Shown: positions 37,970 through 46,480 of the stretch, in pieces
How the letters are laid out: each line of letters opens with the position of its first letter
Position numbering within the stretch: position 1 is the stretch's first letter
Assembly: GCF_036346595.1 (NCBI RefSeq)
Contig: NZ_CP107834.1
Location: forward strand, 868,001 to 932,000
DNA from: Streptomyces sp. NBC_00525
GTDB lineage: Bacteria; Actinomycetota; Actinomycetes; Streptomycetales; Streptomycetaceae
Direction of reading: 5' to 3'
DNA: 64,000 bases
The notes under the pieces: model-generated
What the model saw: only the letters and a program-made list of their open reading frames with translations
What the model was told of the DNA's origin: nothing
Database searches by the model: none
Program-made: the position numbers and the translations under genes

Positions 37970-38053
37970 CCGGCGAGGCACGGTGCCGCAGGCCGGCGGG
38001 GCACGGGGCGGTACGCCGGCGAGGCACGGGCCGGGGCGGTACGCCGGCGGGCG
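37970..38053 (+). repeat. Imperfect GC-rich tandem repeats
   Basis: Three copies of GCCGGCGRGGCACGG, at about 37970, 37992 and 38015, the last two followed by CGGGGCGGTAC, then a partial fourth. Between two convergently unrelated genes; no coding support. Confidence 0.55.
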
Positions 38054-38096
38054 GCCGGAGCGCGGTTGTCGCAGGCTCCTGGCAGCATCGGTGACC

Positions 38097-38609
38097 ATGA
38101 CACACACCGAACGCCCCATGCCGCCCCTCGACGCCGACGAACGCACCGGCCTGGAGAGCTGGCTCGACTTCTACCGGGCCACGGTCGCCCTGAAATGCGA
38201 GGGCCTCACCGACGAGCAGGCGCGCAGCGCCTCCGTACCGCCGTCGTCGCTGACGCTGATGGGGCTGGTGCAGCATCTCGCCGAGGTCGAGCGGAACTGG
38301 TTCCGCCGGGTCCTGACCGGCGAGGACGTCCCGCCGGTGCACGGCGGGCCGGATCGCCCCGAAGGCCACGACGGGGGCTTCGAGCTCGCCCCGGACGCCG
38401 GGTTCGCCGGGGCGCGGGCCGCCTGGCAGGAGGAGATCGCGGTGTCCCGCGCGGTGTGCGCCGAGCGGTCGCTGGAGGACTCGGCGCCGTTCATGGGCGG
38501 TGAGGTGAACCTCCGCTGGATCTACCACCACATGATCGGCGAGTACGCCCGGCACAGCGGTCACGCCGATCTGCTCCGGGAGCGGATCGACGGCGTCACC
38601 GGCGTCTGA
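38097..38609 (+). CDS. DinB superfamily protein (DUF664-like)
   Basis: A 170-residue four-helix protein of the DinB/YfiT type used by mycothiol-dependent enzymes in actinomycetes. Family features: FYRATVALKCEGLTDEQARS, the metal-binding His in LVQHLAEVERNWFR and the C-terminal HHMIGEYARHSGHADLLRE with two more His. It may be a thiol-dependent transferase; substrate unknown. ATG 38097 begins MTHTERPMPPLDADERTGLE. There is no clear ribosome site, and CAGCAT lies eight bases upstream. Confidence 0.87.
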   Translation: MTHTERPMPPLDADERTGLESWLDFYRATVALKCEGLTDEQARSASVPPSSLTLMGLVQHLAEVERNWFRRVLTGEDVPPVHGGPDRPEGHDGGFELAPDAGFAGARAAWQEEIAVSRAVCAERSLEDSAPFMGGEVNLRWIYHHMIGEYARHSGHADLLRERIDGVTGV

Positions 38610-38696
38610 GCCGCCGGGGCGCCAGGTGCCGGAAGGGACCGGGCCGAGGAAGGGGTGGGCGTCGGGGAACATCCGTGCGGATGTCAGGATGGTTGT

Positions 38697-39194
38697 ATGA
38701 CGAGCCAGGTTTACTTCGACATCACCATCAACGACGAGCCCGCCGGGCGGATCGTCTTCGATCTGTTCGACGACATCGTTCCCAAGACCGCCGAGAACTT
38801 CCGCCAGCTGGCGACCGGCCAGAACGGCTTCGGTTACAAGGGTTCCTCCTTCCACCGGGTCATCCCCGAGTTCATGCTCCAGGGCGGCGACTTCACCCGC
38901 GGTGACGGCACCGGCGGCAAGAGCATCTACGGCGAGAAGTTCGCCGACGAGAACTTCCAGCTGAAGCACACCAAGCCCGGCCAGCTCTCCATGGCCAACG
39001 CCGGCCGGAACACGAATGGGTCGCAGTTCTTCATCACGACCATCGTGACCTCGTGGCTGGACGGCAAGCACGTCGTCTTCGGCGAGGTCGCCGACGAGAC
39101 GAGCATGGCCCTGGTGAAGCGGATCGAGTCCTTCGGCTCGCAGAGCGGCCGCACCTCGGCGAAGATCACCATCGCCGACTCCGGGGTCCTCTGA
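38697..39194 (+). CDS. Cyclophilin-type peptidyl-prolyl cis-trans isomerase
   Basis: A 165-residue cytosolic cyclophilin without signal peptide. Active-site motifs [18 protein letters not shown] and [13 protein letters not shown], plus NGSQFFITT, are the eukaryote-like full-length form. It speeds prolyl isomerisation in protein folding. ATG 38697 has AGGATGG five bases upstream. Followed by a strong terminator. Confidence 0.96.
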   Translation: MTSQVYFDITINDEPAGRIVFDLFDDIVPKTAENFRQLATGQNGFGYKGSSFHRVIPEFMLQGGDFTRGDGTGGKSIYGEKFADENFQLKHTKPGQLSMANAGRNTNGSQFFITTIVTSWLDGKHVVFGEVADETSMALVKRIESFGSQSGRTSAKITIADSGVL

Positions 39195-39230
39195 TTCCGA
39201 GCCCCCGTCCGCCAGTTCCCGGCTGACCGG

Positions 39231-39265
39231 AAGCGCCGCCCGACACCTCGCGTCGGGCGGCGCTT
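39231..39265 (+). terminator. Terminator of the cyclophilin gene
   Basis: AAGCGCCGCCCGAC (39231-39244) pairs fully with GTCGGGCGGCGCTT (39252-39265), then TTCGTCG. Confidence 0.85.
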
Positions 39266-39317
39266 TCGTCGTTCCCGGGGGCGCACGGGAGGTGCGGAAC
39301 GGCGCGCGACCCACCGA

Positions 39318-39366
39318 GTGTCAACTTTCAGTTGACACCTCGCGACTGTCAACTTACGGTTGACAC
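39318..39366 (+). promoter_or_regulatory. Promoter with two palindromic operators
   Basis: GTGTCAAC-TTTCA-GTTGACAC (39318-39338) and TGTCAAC-TTACG-GTTGACA (39347-39365), centres 28 bases apart. The first supplies a perfect -35 TTGACA (39332-39337), then a 17-base spacer and -10 TACGGT (39355-39360) inside the second. The ATG at 39367 is six bases later, so the mRNA is leaderless. Confidence 0.85.
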
Positions 39367-40122
39367 ATGACGAATCCCGTAGTTCCCACGACACCCGTGC
39401 GTCTCGACGACCTGATCGCGGCCATCAAGAAGGTGCACACCGACGCCCTGGACCAGCTCCAGGACGCCGTCATCGCCGCCGACCACCTCGGCGACGTCGC
39501 CGACCACCTGATCGGCCACTTCGTCGACCAGGCGCGCCGCTCCGGCGCCTCCTGGACCGACATCGGCAGGAGCATGGGCGTGACCCGCCAGGCGGCCCAG
39601 AAGCGCTTCGTCGCCAAGGACCCCGGCGACGGCACCGCGCTCGACCCCAGCCAGGGCTTCGGGCGCTTCACCCAGCGCGCCAAGAACGTGGTGATGGCGG
39701 CGCAGAACGAGGCGCGGGCGGCCGGCAACACCGAGATCGGCACCGAGCACCTGGTCCTGGGCCTGCTCAGCGAGCCCGAGGCACTGGCGGCGGCCTTCAT
39801 CAAGGCGCAGGGCGTGGTCCTGGACGCCGTCCGGCAGGCGGCGACCCAGGCGCTGCCCCCGGCATCGGACGGCGAGATCCCCGAGCTGATCCCGTACAAC
39901 GCCGACGCACGCAAGGCGCTGGAGCTGACCTTCCGCGAGGCCCTGCGCATGGGGCACAACTACATCGGCACCGAGCACATCCTGCTGGCCCTCATGGAGC
40001 ACGAGGACGGCTCGGGCGTCCTCAGCGGCCTCGGCCTCGACAAGGCGGCCGCCGAGCAGGCCATCGCCGAGGCGCTGTCCGTCCTCACGGCAGGCAGGGA
40101 GAACCCCGAGAACAAGGGCTGA
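39367..40122 (+). CDS. HTH-ClpN protein, probable autoregulator
   Basis: A 251-residue protein. Residues 1-58 are helical, 60-82 look like a helix-turn-helix (ASWTDIGRSMGVTRQAAQKR), and residues 100-245 hold two repeats of the Clp N domain (FTQRAKNVVMAAQNEARAAG; TEIGTEHLVLGLL; NYIGTEHILLALM). No ATPase domain follows. In ClpC that domain binds substrates and adaptors. This gene may couple a Clp-like sensor to DNA binding. Two near-identical palindromes sit on its own promoter, which suggests autoregulation by the helix-turn-helix; a different repressor is possible. Confidence 0.9.
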   Translation: MTNPVVPTTPVRLDDLIAAIKKVHTDALDQLQDAVIAADHLGDVADHLIGHFVDQARRSGASWTDIGRSMGVTRQAAQKRFVAKDPGDGTALDPSQGFGRFTQRAKNVVMAAQNEARAAGNTEIGTEHLVLGLLSEPEALAAAFIKAQGVVLDAVRQAATQALPPASDGEIPELIPYNADARKALELTFREALRMGHNYIGTEHILLALMEHEDGSGVLSGLGLDKAAAEQAIAEALSVLTAGRENPENKG

Positions 40123-40141
40123 CCGGCTCCCGCCTCGCCGC

Positions 40142-40717
40142 TCAGCGCGTCCCGGTCTCCAGGCGCAGACTCCAGCGGCGCGGCAGCCCGGTCAGGGTGA
40201 CGGTGGACAGCGGGCCGACGTCCACGTTCCAGTACGAGGACGGCGGAGCCTTCAGCGCGTAGACGAGGGCGGCCCGGACGACGGCCGGTTCCGCGACGGC
40301 GACGATGGAGCCGTCGCAGGCCGGCCGGGTGTCCAGCCAGCCGCCGATCCGGGCGATGAAGGCGAGCAGCGGTTCGCCGCCGTGCGGGGCCGCGCGCGGG
40401 TCGGCCAGCCAGGCGTCCACGGCGGCCGGTTCGCGGGCGGTGACATCGGCGAGGGTGCGGCCGCGCCAGCGGCCCATGTCGCAGTCGCGGAGGGCCGGCT
40501 GGACCAGCGGATGGAAGCCGAGCGCCTCGCCGGTGGCGCGGCTGCGCGGGGTCGGCGAGCAGTAGCGCAGTTCCGCTGCGCCCAGGGACATCAGGGCCGG
40601 GTCCGCGAACCGGAGGGCGTAGCGGCCCGCCTCGTCGAGCGGCCGGTCGTCGTCGAAGCGCTCGGCGAGCAGGGACGAGCTGCGGGCCGCGGCGACGAGC
40701 GAGACGCGAACACTCAT
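40142..40717 (-). CDS. Histidine-phosphatase-fold protein lacking catalytic histidines
   Basis: A 191-residue protein of the phosphoglycerate mutase-like fold (ALRDCDMGRWRGRTL, GGEPLLAFIARIGGWLD). The catalytic Arg-His-Gly at the N-terminus is replaced by VAAARSSSLLAERFDDDRP, and the second catalytic His (normally V-x-H-G-G) by VAVAEPAVVRAAL. It is thus probably a non-phosphatase. I recall such degenerate forms near actinobacterial cobalt transport genes, none of which are seen here. The ATG 40717 begins MSVRVSLVAAARSSS; 13 upstream residues would be added by ATG 40753. Confidence 0.85.
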   Translation of the reverse strand: MSVRVSLVAAARSSSLLAERFDDDRPLDEAGRYALRFADPALMSLGAAELRYCSPTPRSRATGEALGFHPLVQPALRDCDMGRWRGRTLADVTAREPAAVDAWLADPRAAPHGGEPLLAFIARIGGWLDTRPACDGSIVAVAEPAVVRAALVYALKAPPSSYWNVDVGPLSTVTLTGLPRRWSLRLETGTR

Positions 40718-40789
40718 GGGCGCGATCGTGCGACCGATCGCCGCCCCGGTCAAGAGTGCTGTCGCACACCCGTACGGTTCGGTGGGCCG

Positions 40790-42259
40790 TCAGTCGCCGG
40801 GCGGTACGGCGGCCGGGGTCTCCCGCCAGGCCGTACGCAGCCGGCGTACGCCCTCCGCGAGCTCGGCCGGTCCGGCGACGGAGGCGAAACTCAGCCGGAT
40901 GTGCGGGGCCGGGGGCTCGGCGCCGAAGTACGGCCGGCCCGGTGCGACGGCGACTCCGGCGCGCAGGGCCGCCTGGACCATGGCGGACTCGTCCGTCCGG
41001 CCGGCCTCGGAGCCGGGCAGGCTCAGCCAGAGGTAGCCGCCGCCCGCCGGGATGTGCGGCAGTCCCAGGCCGGGCAGGGCCTCGCGCAGCGCCGCCGTCA
41101 TCGCCGTGCACCGGGCCCCGAGTTCGGCGGCCACCGACCGCAGATGCCGGCCCCAGGCGGGCGAGCCGACCAGTTCGAGCGCGGTCTCCTGGAGCGGCCG
41201 GGGTACGAAGAAGCTGTCCACGAGCTGGATGGCCCGCAGCCGTTCCATGGCCGGGCCCCGGGCCGCGAGGGCGCCGACGCGCAGGCTGGGCGAGGCGGCC
41301 TTGGTGAGCGAGCGGGTGTGCACGACGACGCCGTCCGGGTCGTCGGCGGCCAGCGGCCGGGGCAGCGGGCCGGCGTCGTCGTGGGCGAGGAAGCGGGCGA
41401 AGTCGTCCTCGACGACGAAGGCGCCGGCCTGCCGGGCGATCCGGACGACCTCGGGGCGCCGGGCCGCGGACAGCACGGTGCCGGTGGGGTTCTGGAAGAG
41501 CGGCTGGCAGACGAGGACGCGGGCTCCGGTGGCGTCGAAGGCGGCGGTGAGCAGGTCGGGGCGGACGCCCTCGTGGTCCATGGGGACGGGCACGGGCCGC
41601 AGTCCGGTGGCGCGCGCGGCCGCCAGCATGCCCGGGTAGGTGGGCGACTCGACGAGCACCGGGGCGCCGGGCGGGGCGAGCGCCCGCAGCGCGGTGGCCA
41701 GGGCGCTCTGCCCGCCCGCGGTGATCAGCACGTCGGCGGCGCCGTGCGCGGGGCCGATGCCCCGCGCGAACCAGGCGCGCAGTTCGGTGAGCCCGTCCAG
41801 GGGCGGCCGGCTCCAGGCGCCGGGGCGGCGGCCGGCCCGGCCCAGCGCGGCGGCCAGGGCCCGTTCGGGCTGGAGCGAGGCGTGCAGATAGCCCCCGTTG
41901 AATTCGATGACCCCGGTGGGCGGGGCGGCGAGGCTGGCCAGCAGGCCGGAGGCGTCCACGCTGCGGGGCACCTCCGTGGACGCGCCGTCGCCGCTGAGCG
42001 AGACCTCCTGCCAGGAGGTGTCCCCGGCCGGGGGCGCCGTCCGCGGGGCCGGGCTCGCGCGGAAGGCGCCGGCGCCGGGGCGGGTGACGACGAGCCCTTC
42101 GGCGGCGAGCTGGGCGACGGCCCGCGACACGGTGACGGGGCTGGCCCGGAAGCGCTCGACGAGGGCCCGGCTGGACGGCAGCTTCTCGCCCGGCGAGTAG
42201 CGGTCTACCTCGGCGCGCAGAGCTGCGGCCAACTCCCCCACACTGCTACGCTCATTCAT
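40790..42259 (-). CDS. MocR/PdxR-type GntR regulator with aminotransferase domain
   Basis: A 489-residue fusion. The GntR winged helix covers residues 5-70 (GEKLPSSRALVERFRASPVT; VSRAVAQLAAEGLVVTRPG); residues 110-480 are a fold-type I aminotransferase with the PLP lysine region THTRSLTKAASPSLRVG-like (VVVHTRSLTKAASPSLRVG). It probably senses PLP or an amino acid. It is divergent from the EamA exporter with overlapping start codons, so it likely controls that gene. The ATG 42259 has TATCCT eight bases upstream on its strand. Confidence 0.92.
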   Translation of the reverse strand: MNERSSVGELAAALRAEVDRYSPGEKLPSSRALVERFRASPVTVSRAVAQLAAEGLVVTRPGAGAFRASPAPRTAPPAGDTSWQEVSLSGDGASTEVPRSVDASGLLASLAAPPTGVIEFNGGYLHASLQPERALAAALGRAGRRPGAWSRPPLDGLTELRAWFARGIGPAHGAADVLITAGGQSALATALRALAPPGAPVLVESPTYPGMLAAARATGLRPVPVPMDHEGVRPDLLTAAFDATGARVLVCQPLFQNPTGTVLSAARRPEVVRIARQAGAFVVEDDFARFLAHDDAGPLPRPLAADDPDGVVVHTRSLTKAASPSLRVGALAARGPAMERLRAIQLVDSFFVPRPLQETALELVGSPAWGRHLRSVAAELGARCTAMTAALREALPGLGLPHIPAGGGYLWLSLPGSEAGRTDESAMVQAALRAGVAVAPGRPYFGAEPPAPHIRLSFASVAGPAELAEGVRRLRTAWRETPAAVPPGD

Positions 42260-42299
42260 GAGAGCAGAGGATAGCGCTACTACTGCGCGCACGATAGCG
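42247..42299. promoter_or_regulatory. Divergent overlapping start region of mocR and eamA
   Basis: CATG at 42257-42260 holds both start codons: the reverse ATG (42259-42257) and the forward ATG (42258-42260). Forward -10 TACGCT is at 42247-42252; reverse -10 TATCCT is at 42268-42273. GATAGCG occurs as a direct repeat at 42270 and 42293, a possible MocR binding site inside the eamA frame. Confidence 0.6.
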
Positions 42300-43226
42300 G
42301 TCGAGCCCGTCGGCACCGGCGCGCGGCGCCCCGCCCCGGACACGTTCCCGGCCCGTCCGGCGGCCCGGCGGGGCACCCTGCTCGCGCTGCTGGGCGTGGT
42401 GACCTTCTCGCTCACCTTCCCGTCCACGGTGTGGGGGCTGGAGAGCTTCGGCCCCTGGTCGCTGGTGGCGCTGCGCAGCCTGCTGGCGGCGGTGATCGCG
42501 GGCGGATTCCTGCTGGCGGGCCGGGTGCGGGTGCCGGCGCGTGAGCACTGGGCGGGGCTCGCGGTGGTGGCGGGCGGTGTGGTGGTCGGCTTCCCGCTGC
42601 TGACGACGCTGGCGCTGCGGACCTCGACGACCGCGCACGCCGCGGTGGTCGTCGGGCTGCTCCCGCTGACCACGGCCGTGCTGTCCTCGCTGCGGACCGG
42701 GGCGCGCCCGCCCCGTGCCTTCTGGGCGGCGGCGGTGGCCGGGGCGGCCGTGGTGATCGCGTTCACCCTGGCGCGCGGCGGCGGGGCGTTGTCCGGCGGG
42801 GACCTGTTCCTGTTCGGGGCGCTGCTGGCGTGCGCGGCCGGGTACACTGAGGGCGGCCGGCTGGCGAAGGTCATGCCGGGCTGGCAGGTGACCGGCTGGG
42901 CGCTGCTGCTGACCGTGCCGCTGATGTCGGCGGGGGCGGCCGTGGCGCTGGCGTACGAGCCGGTCCGGCCGACCGTGCACGGGATCGTGGGGCTGGTGTG
43001 GGTGGCGGCCGTGTCGACCTTCCTGGGTCTCTACGTCTGGTACCGGGGGATGGCCGAGATCGGGGTGCCCCGCGCCAGCCAGCTCCAGCTCGCGCAGCCG
43101 CTGCTGACCCTGTTCTGGTCGTACTTCCTGCTGGGCGAGCGGGTCGCGGCGGCGGCCCCGGTGGCGGCGGTCGCGGTACTGGTCTGCATCGCGCTCACCC
43201 AGCGCGCCGGCCGTACCCGGTCATAG
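42258..43226 (+). CDS. EamA/DMT family transporter
   Basis: A 322-residue protein with ten predicted membrane helices in two EamA repeats. Helix 1 is about residues 38-58 (TLLALLGVVTFSLTFPSTVWG); ARTTSTTAHAAVVVGLLPL-like conserved text (LRTSTTAHAAVVVGLLPL) marks repeat 1 and VSTFLGLYVWYRGMAEIGVP repeat 2. It likely exports an amino acid or related metabolite. Start ATG 42258 overlaps the mocR start. If this start is wrong, GTG codons downstream (at IAVEPVG) remain. Confidence 0.9.
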   Translation: MRAEDSATTARTIAVEPVGTGARRPAPDTFPARPAARRGTLLALLGVVTFSLTFPSTVWGLESFGPWSLVALRSLLAAVIAGGFLLAGRVRVPAREHWAGLAVVAGGVVVGFPLLTTLALRTSTTAHAAVVVGLLPLTTAVLSSLRTGARPPRAFWAAAVAGAAVVIAFTLARGGGALSGGDLFLFGALLACAAGYTEGGRLAKVMPGWQVTGWALLLTVPLMSAGAAVALAYEPVRPTVHGIVGLVWVAAVSTFLGLYVWYRGMAEIGVPRASQLQLAQPLLTLFWSYFLLGERVAAAAPVAAVAVLVCIALTQRAGRTRS

Positions 43227-43276
43227 ACTGGTGCCACGGCACGGCACCGCACGCCACCCGGAGGAGGTCACTCCCG

Positions 43277-43492
43277 ATGGAGGCACACACGGGCGACCGG
43301 CTGCTGACGCACGGCAGGACCGTGGGTCAGCACGACCGGGTCGCGGAGATCGTCGAAGTGCTCGGGGAACGGGGCGCTCCCCCGTACCGCGTCCGTTTCG
43401 AGGACGGACACGAACATCTGCTCGCACCGGGTCCGGACACCGTCGTCGAGCACACGGGCTGCGCGTCCGGCAAGGACCCGGACATCACCTGA
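43277..43492 (+). CDS. DUF1918 domain protein
   Basis: A 71-residue protein of the DUF1918 type: GDRLLTHGRTVGQHDRVAEI, VLGERGAPPYRVRFEDGHEH, LLAPGPDTVVEH. The fold is a small beta-barrel; role unknown. ATG 43277 has GGAGG about nine bases upstream. Its stop lies inside the 3' end of the convergent glycoside hydrolase gene (8-base overlap). Confidence 0.88.
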   Translation: MEAHTGDRLLTHGRTVGQHDRVAEIVEVLGERGAPPYRVRFEDGHEHLLAPGPDTVVEHTGCASGKDPDIT

Positions 43493-44774
43493 CGCCGCCC
43501 GGCGGCCTGGCACGCGACCGGTAGTGGTCGGCGACCAGCCGGTCCATGGCGCCGATCCGGTCCGCGGCCACGCTCTTCGCGGAGAAGTACACGTGGCCGC
43601 GGACCTGGTCGTACCGGGCCGCGAAGTCGAGGTGCCGGGAGAGTTCGGCCGGGTCCTGCCAGGCTTCCGGCTGGGCCGGGTCGCCGCACTTGTACAGGGC
43701 CTCGCCGATGAACAGGTCGACGCCCGTGCCGCGCACGGTCTCGGACCACCAGGGCACGAGCGCGGCGTAGTCGGCGGCCGGGTTGCCGATGTGCCAGTAC
43801 AGCTGCGGGACGACGTAGTCGATCCAGCCGTTCCTGATCCACCCTCGGGTGTCGGCGTACAGGTCGTCGTACGTCTGCACCCCGGCCCTGGTCGGTGAGC
43901 CCGCCGGGTCCGTGGCGGCGTTGCGCCAGACGCCGAAGGGGCTGATGCCGAACCGGACGCCGGGTTTCAGCGCGGTGAGCCGTTCGGCCGTCTCGCGCAC
44001 CAGCCGGTCCGTGTTGTCGCGGCGCCAGGCGGCCCGGTCGGGGAAGTCCGCGCCGTACTCCGTGTAGGCGGCGTCGTCCGCGAAATCCTGCCCGGCCACC
44101 GGGTACGGATAGAAGTAGTCGTCCCAGTGCACGGCGTCGACGTCGTACCGGCGGACCGCGTCGAACATCGCGTCCTGGACGAAGGAGCGGACCTCGGGCA
44201 GTCCGGGGTTGTAGTAGAGCCGCCCGCCGTAGGGCACCACCCAGCCGGGGTTCCGGCGGGCCGGGTGGGAGGCGGCCAGCCGGGCGGGGTCGGTGTGGTT
44301 GGCGACCCGGTACGGGTTGAACCAGGCGTGCAGTTCGAGGCCCCGGTCGTGCGCCTCGCGGACGGCGGTGCCCAGCGGGTCCCAGCCGGGGTCCTTGCCC
44401 TGGGTGCCGGTCAGGCACGCGGCCCACGGCTCGTACGGCGAGGGCCACAGCGCGTCGGCGGACGGGCGGACCTGGAGGAACACCGCGTTAAGCCGCCGGT
44501 CCACGGCCTCGTCCAGCCGGGCGGCCAGCTCGTCGCGCTGCGCGGCGGCGGACAGGCCGGGCCGCGAGGGCCAGTCCGTGTTGGCGACGGTCGCCAGCCA
44601 CATGCCGCGCAGCTCGCGGCGCACCATGTCCCGCTCACCGGCCGGGCCGGGCAGGGCCGCCCGCCCCCGGCCCGGCCGCGCGGCGGCGTCACCGGCCACC
44701 GAGGCCGCTCCCACCACCCCGGCGACCGTCCCGGCCGCACCGGTCACGAACCCTCTTCGGGCCACTCCTCGCAT
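43485..44774 (-). CDS. Secreted GH10-like hydrolase (GHL10/DUF187)
   Basis: A 429-residue protein. Residues 1-32 form a twin-arginine-type signal peptide (ARRGFVTGAAGTVAGVVGAA). The domain is a TIM-barrel like GHL10: RRELRGMWLATVANTDWPS, LNAVFLQVRPSADALWPS, GLELHAWFNPYRVANH, YDVDAVHWDDYFYPYP with likely acid residues. These enzymes are thought to act on glycans in the cell wall. ATG 44774 is chosen for the signal peptide; the ribosome site is weak. Its 3' end overlaps the convergent DUF1918 gene. Confidence 0.9.
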   Translation of the reverse strand: MRGVARRGFVTGAAGTVAGVVGAASVAGDAAARPGRGRAALPGPAGERDMVRRELRGMWLATVANTDWPSRPGLSAAAQRDELAARLDEAVDRRLNAVFLQVRPSADALWPSPYEPWAACLTGTQGKDPGWDPLGTAVREAHDRGLELHAWFNPYRVANHTDPARLAASHPARRNPGWVVPYGGRLYYNPGLPEVRSFVQDAMFDAVRRYDVDAVHWDDYFYPYPVAGQDFADDAAYTEYGADFPDRAAWRRDNTDRLVRETAERLTALKPGVRFGISPFGVWRNAATDPAGSPTRAGVQTYDDLYADTRGWIRNGWIDYVVPQLYWHIGNPAADYAALVPWWSETVRGTGVDLFIGEALYKCGDPAQPEAWQDPAELSRHLDFAARYDQVRGHVYFSAKSVAADRIGAMDRLVADHYRSRARPPGGVR

Positions 44775-44973
44775 CGCGTCGCACCCGCTCTCTCTCCACG
44801 CACGTCCCCCCGCCCCGTATCTTCGTAGTACTGCCGGGCACGGAGGATGTCCTGTGCCGAGCATGCACGCCCCGGCCTGCCGTTCCCGGTAGGGCGCGGA
44901 GTAACGTCGGGGAGTCGTGGTGGAGCCCGGAACCAGACGGAAGCCGCCGAACGGGAACAGCGAAAGGCACGAG

Positions 44974-45846
44974 GTGACGGACTCTATGGCCGACATTGCA
45001 CGCGTCGGAGTGGTGGGCTGCGGCCAGATGGGCGCGGGCATCGCGGAGGTGTGCGCCCGCAGCGGCCTCGACGTCAAGGTGGCCGAGACGACCGGCGAGG
45101 CGCTGGAGATCGGCCGCACCCGGCTCCACAACTCTTTGTCCAAGGCCGCCCAGCGGGGCAAGATCACCGCCGAGGAGCGGGACGAGACCCTGGGCCGGCT
45201 GAGCTTCACGACGGACCTCGGCGAGTTCGCCGACCGTGACCTCGTCATCGAGGCCGTCGTGGAGAACGAGCAGGTCAAGACCGAGATCTTCCAGGTGCTC
45301 GACCAGGTGGTGACCCGCCCGGACGCGATCCTGGCGTCCAACACCTCCTCGATCCCGCTGGTGAAGCTGGCCGTCGCGACCTCCCGCCCGGACCAGGTCA
45401 TCGGCATCCACTTCTTCAACCCGGCGCCGGTGCAGAAGCTCGTCGAGCTGATCCCCGCGCTGACCACGTCGGACGAGACGGTCAAGCGCTCGGAGGCCGT
45501 GGTCCAGGACATACTGGGCAAGCACCCGATCCGCGCCCAGGACCGCTCGGGCTTCGTCGTCAACGCCCTGCTGATCCCGTACCTGCTCTCCGCGATCCGG
45601 ATGTTCGAGTCGGGCATCGCCAGCCGCGAGGACATCGACAACGGCATGGAGATGGGCTGCGCCCACCCGATGGGCCCGCTCAAGCTGGCGGACCTCATCG
45701 GCCTGGACACCGTCGCCTCGGTCGCCGACTCGATGTACGCCGAGTACAAGGAGCCGCTGTACGCCGCTCCCCCGCTGCTCCAGCGCATGGTGGACGCGGG
45801 CCGGCTCGGCCGCAAGACGGGCTCGGGCTTCTACCCGTACGCCTGA
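44974..45846 (+). CDS. 3-hydroxybutyryl-CoA dehydrogenase
   Basis: A 290-residue enzyme. The NAD motif is VGVVGCGQMGAGIAEVCARS (about 11-30) and IHFFNPAPVQKLVELIPAL is the catalytic His region; the C-terminal domain (MEMGCAHPMGPLKLADLIG) binds CoA. It interconverts acetoacetyl-CoA and 3-hydroxybutyryl-CoA for fatty acid, polyhydroxybutyrate or ethylmalonyl-CoA routes. GTG 44974 is chosen with AAAGG upstream; ATG 44986 is an alternative. Terminated by a strong hairpin. Confidence 0.95.
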   Translation: MTDSMADIARVGVVGCGQMGAGIAEVCARSGLDVKVAETTGEALEIGRTRLHNSLSKAAQRGKITAEERDETLGRLSFTTDLGEFADRDLVIEAVVENEQVKTEIFQVLDQVVTRPDAILASNTSSIPLVKLAVATSRPDQVIGIHFFNPAPVQKLVELIPALTTSDETVKRSEAVVQDILGKHPIRAQDRSGFVVNALLIPYLLSAIRMFESGIASREDIDNGMEMGCAHPMGPLKLADLIGLDTVASVADSMYAEYKEPLYAAPPLLQRMVDAGRLGRKTGSGFYPYA

Positions 45847-45855
45847 CGGCCTGCC

Positions 45856-45895
45856 GCCGGTACGTGCGGGGGCCGCGGTCCCCGCACGTACCGGC
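45856..45895. terminator. Bidirectional terminator
   Basis: GCCGGTACGTGCGGGG (from 45856) pairs over 16 bases with CCCCGCACGTACCGGC (to 45895) between two convergent genes. Confidence 0.87.
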
Positions 45896-45900
45896 GCGGC

Positions 45901-46431
45901 TCAGCCGAGCCGTAAGTGGTGCAGCATCATCAGTCCGGCCGCCATGCCCGCGGCCGGGACCTCGCCGCGGCCGATCAGGTCCGGGACCAGTTTCAGCGGT
46001 ATCCACGCGCGGCGCGAGGACTCGAAGGCGTCGCACGGCTCGCCCGTCCACTCCGCCTCCTCGCCCCAGTAGAAGTGGTGCCGGGCGTCGCTGAGGCCGT
46101 TGGACGGCTCCACGGTCAGCAGCGGGCGCAGCGGGCCGGGCCGCCAGCCGGTCTCCTCCTCCATCTCGCGCGCCGCCGCCCGCACCGGCGGTTCGCCGTC
46201 CTCCACGACGCCGGCCGCCAGTTCCCAGCCCCAGCTTCCGGTGATGAAGCGGTGCCGCCACAGCAGCAGCGCCTCATTGGCCTCGTTGACGACGGTGGCC
46301 GCCGCCACCGGGCGCTGCCGGATGACGTAGTGGTCGAGCCGGGCGCCGTCCGGCAGCTCGACATCGGCCAGATTGACCCGGAACCAGCGGTTCTCATACA
46401 CGGGTTGCTCATTCAGGTTCGTCCACTGCAC
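45901..46431 (-). CDS. NUDIX hydrolase
   Basis: A 176-residue ADP-ribose-pyrophosphatase-like hydrolase. The NUDIX box is GVVEDGEPPVRAAAREMEEE (with ETGW), with the metal-binding REMEEE. The start GTG 46431 (VQWTNLNEQPVYENRWFRVN) has AAGGTGG eight bases upstream. It may be read from the NsdA-like regulator gene 49 bases upstream. Substrate unassigned. Confidence 0.92.
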   Translation of the reverse strand: MQWTNLNEQPVYENRWFRVNLADVELPDGARLDHYVIRQRPVAAATVVNEANEALLLWRHRFITGSWGWELAAGVVEDGEPPVRAAAREMEEETGWRPGPLRPLLTVEPSNGLSDARHHFYWGEEAEWTGEPCDAFESSRRAWIPLKLVPDLIGRGEVPAAGMAAGLMMLHHLRLG

Positions 46432-46480
46432 GGTTCTGCCACCTTCTGTTCGTAGGTGGCGGTATCGCAGCAGATGGCGC

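Noticed and set aside
37970..38053. CRISPR-like array
   Set aside because: Only three imperfect GC-rich copies without regular spacers or cas genes.
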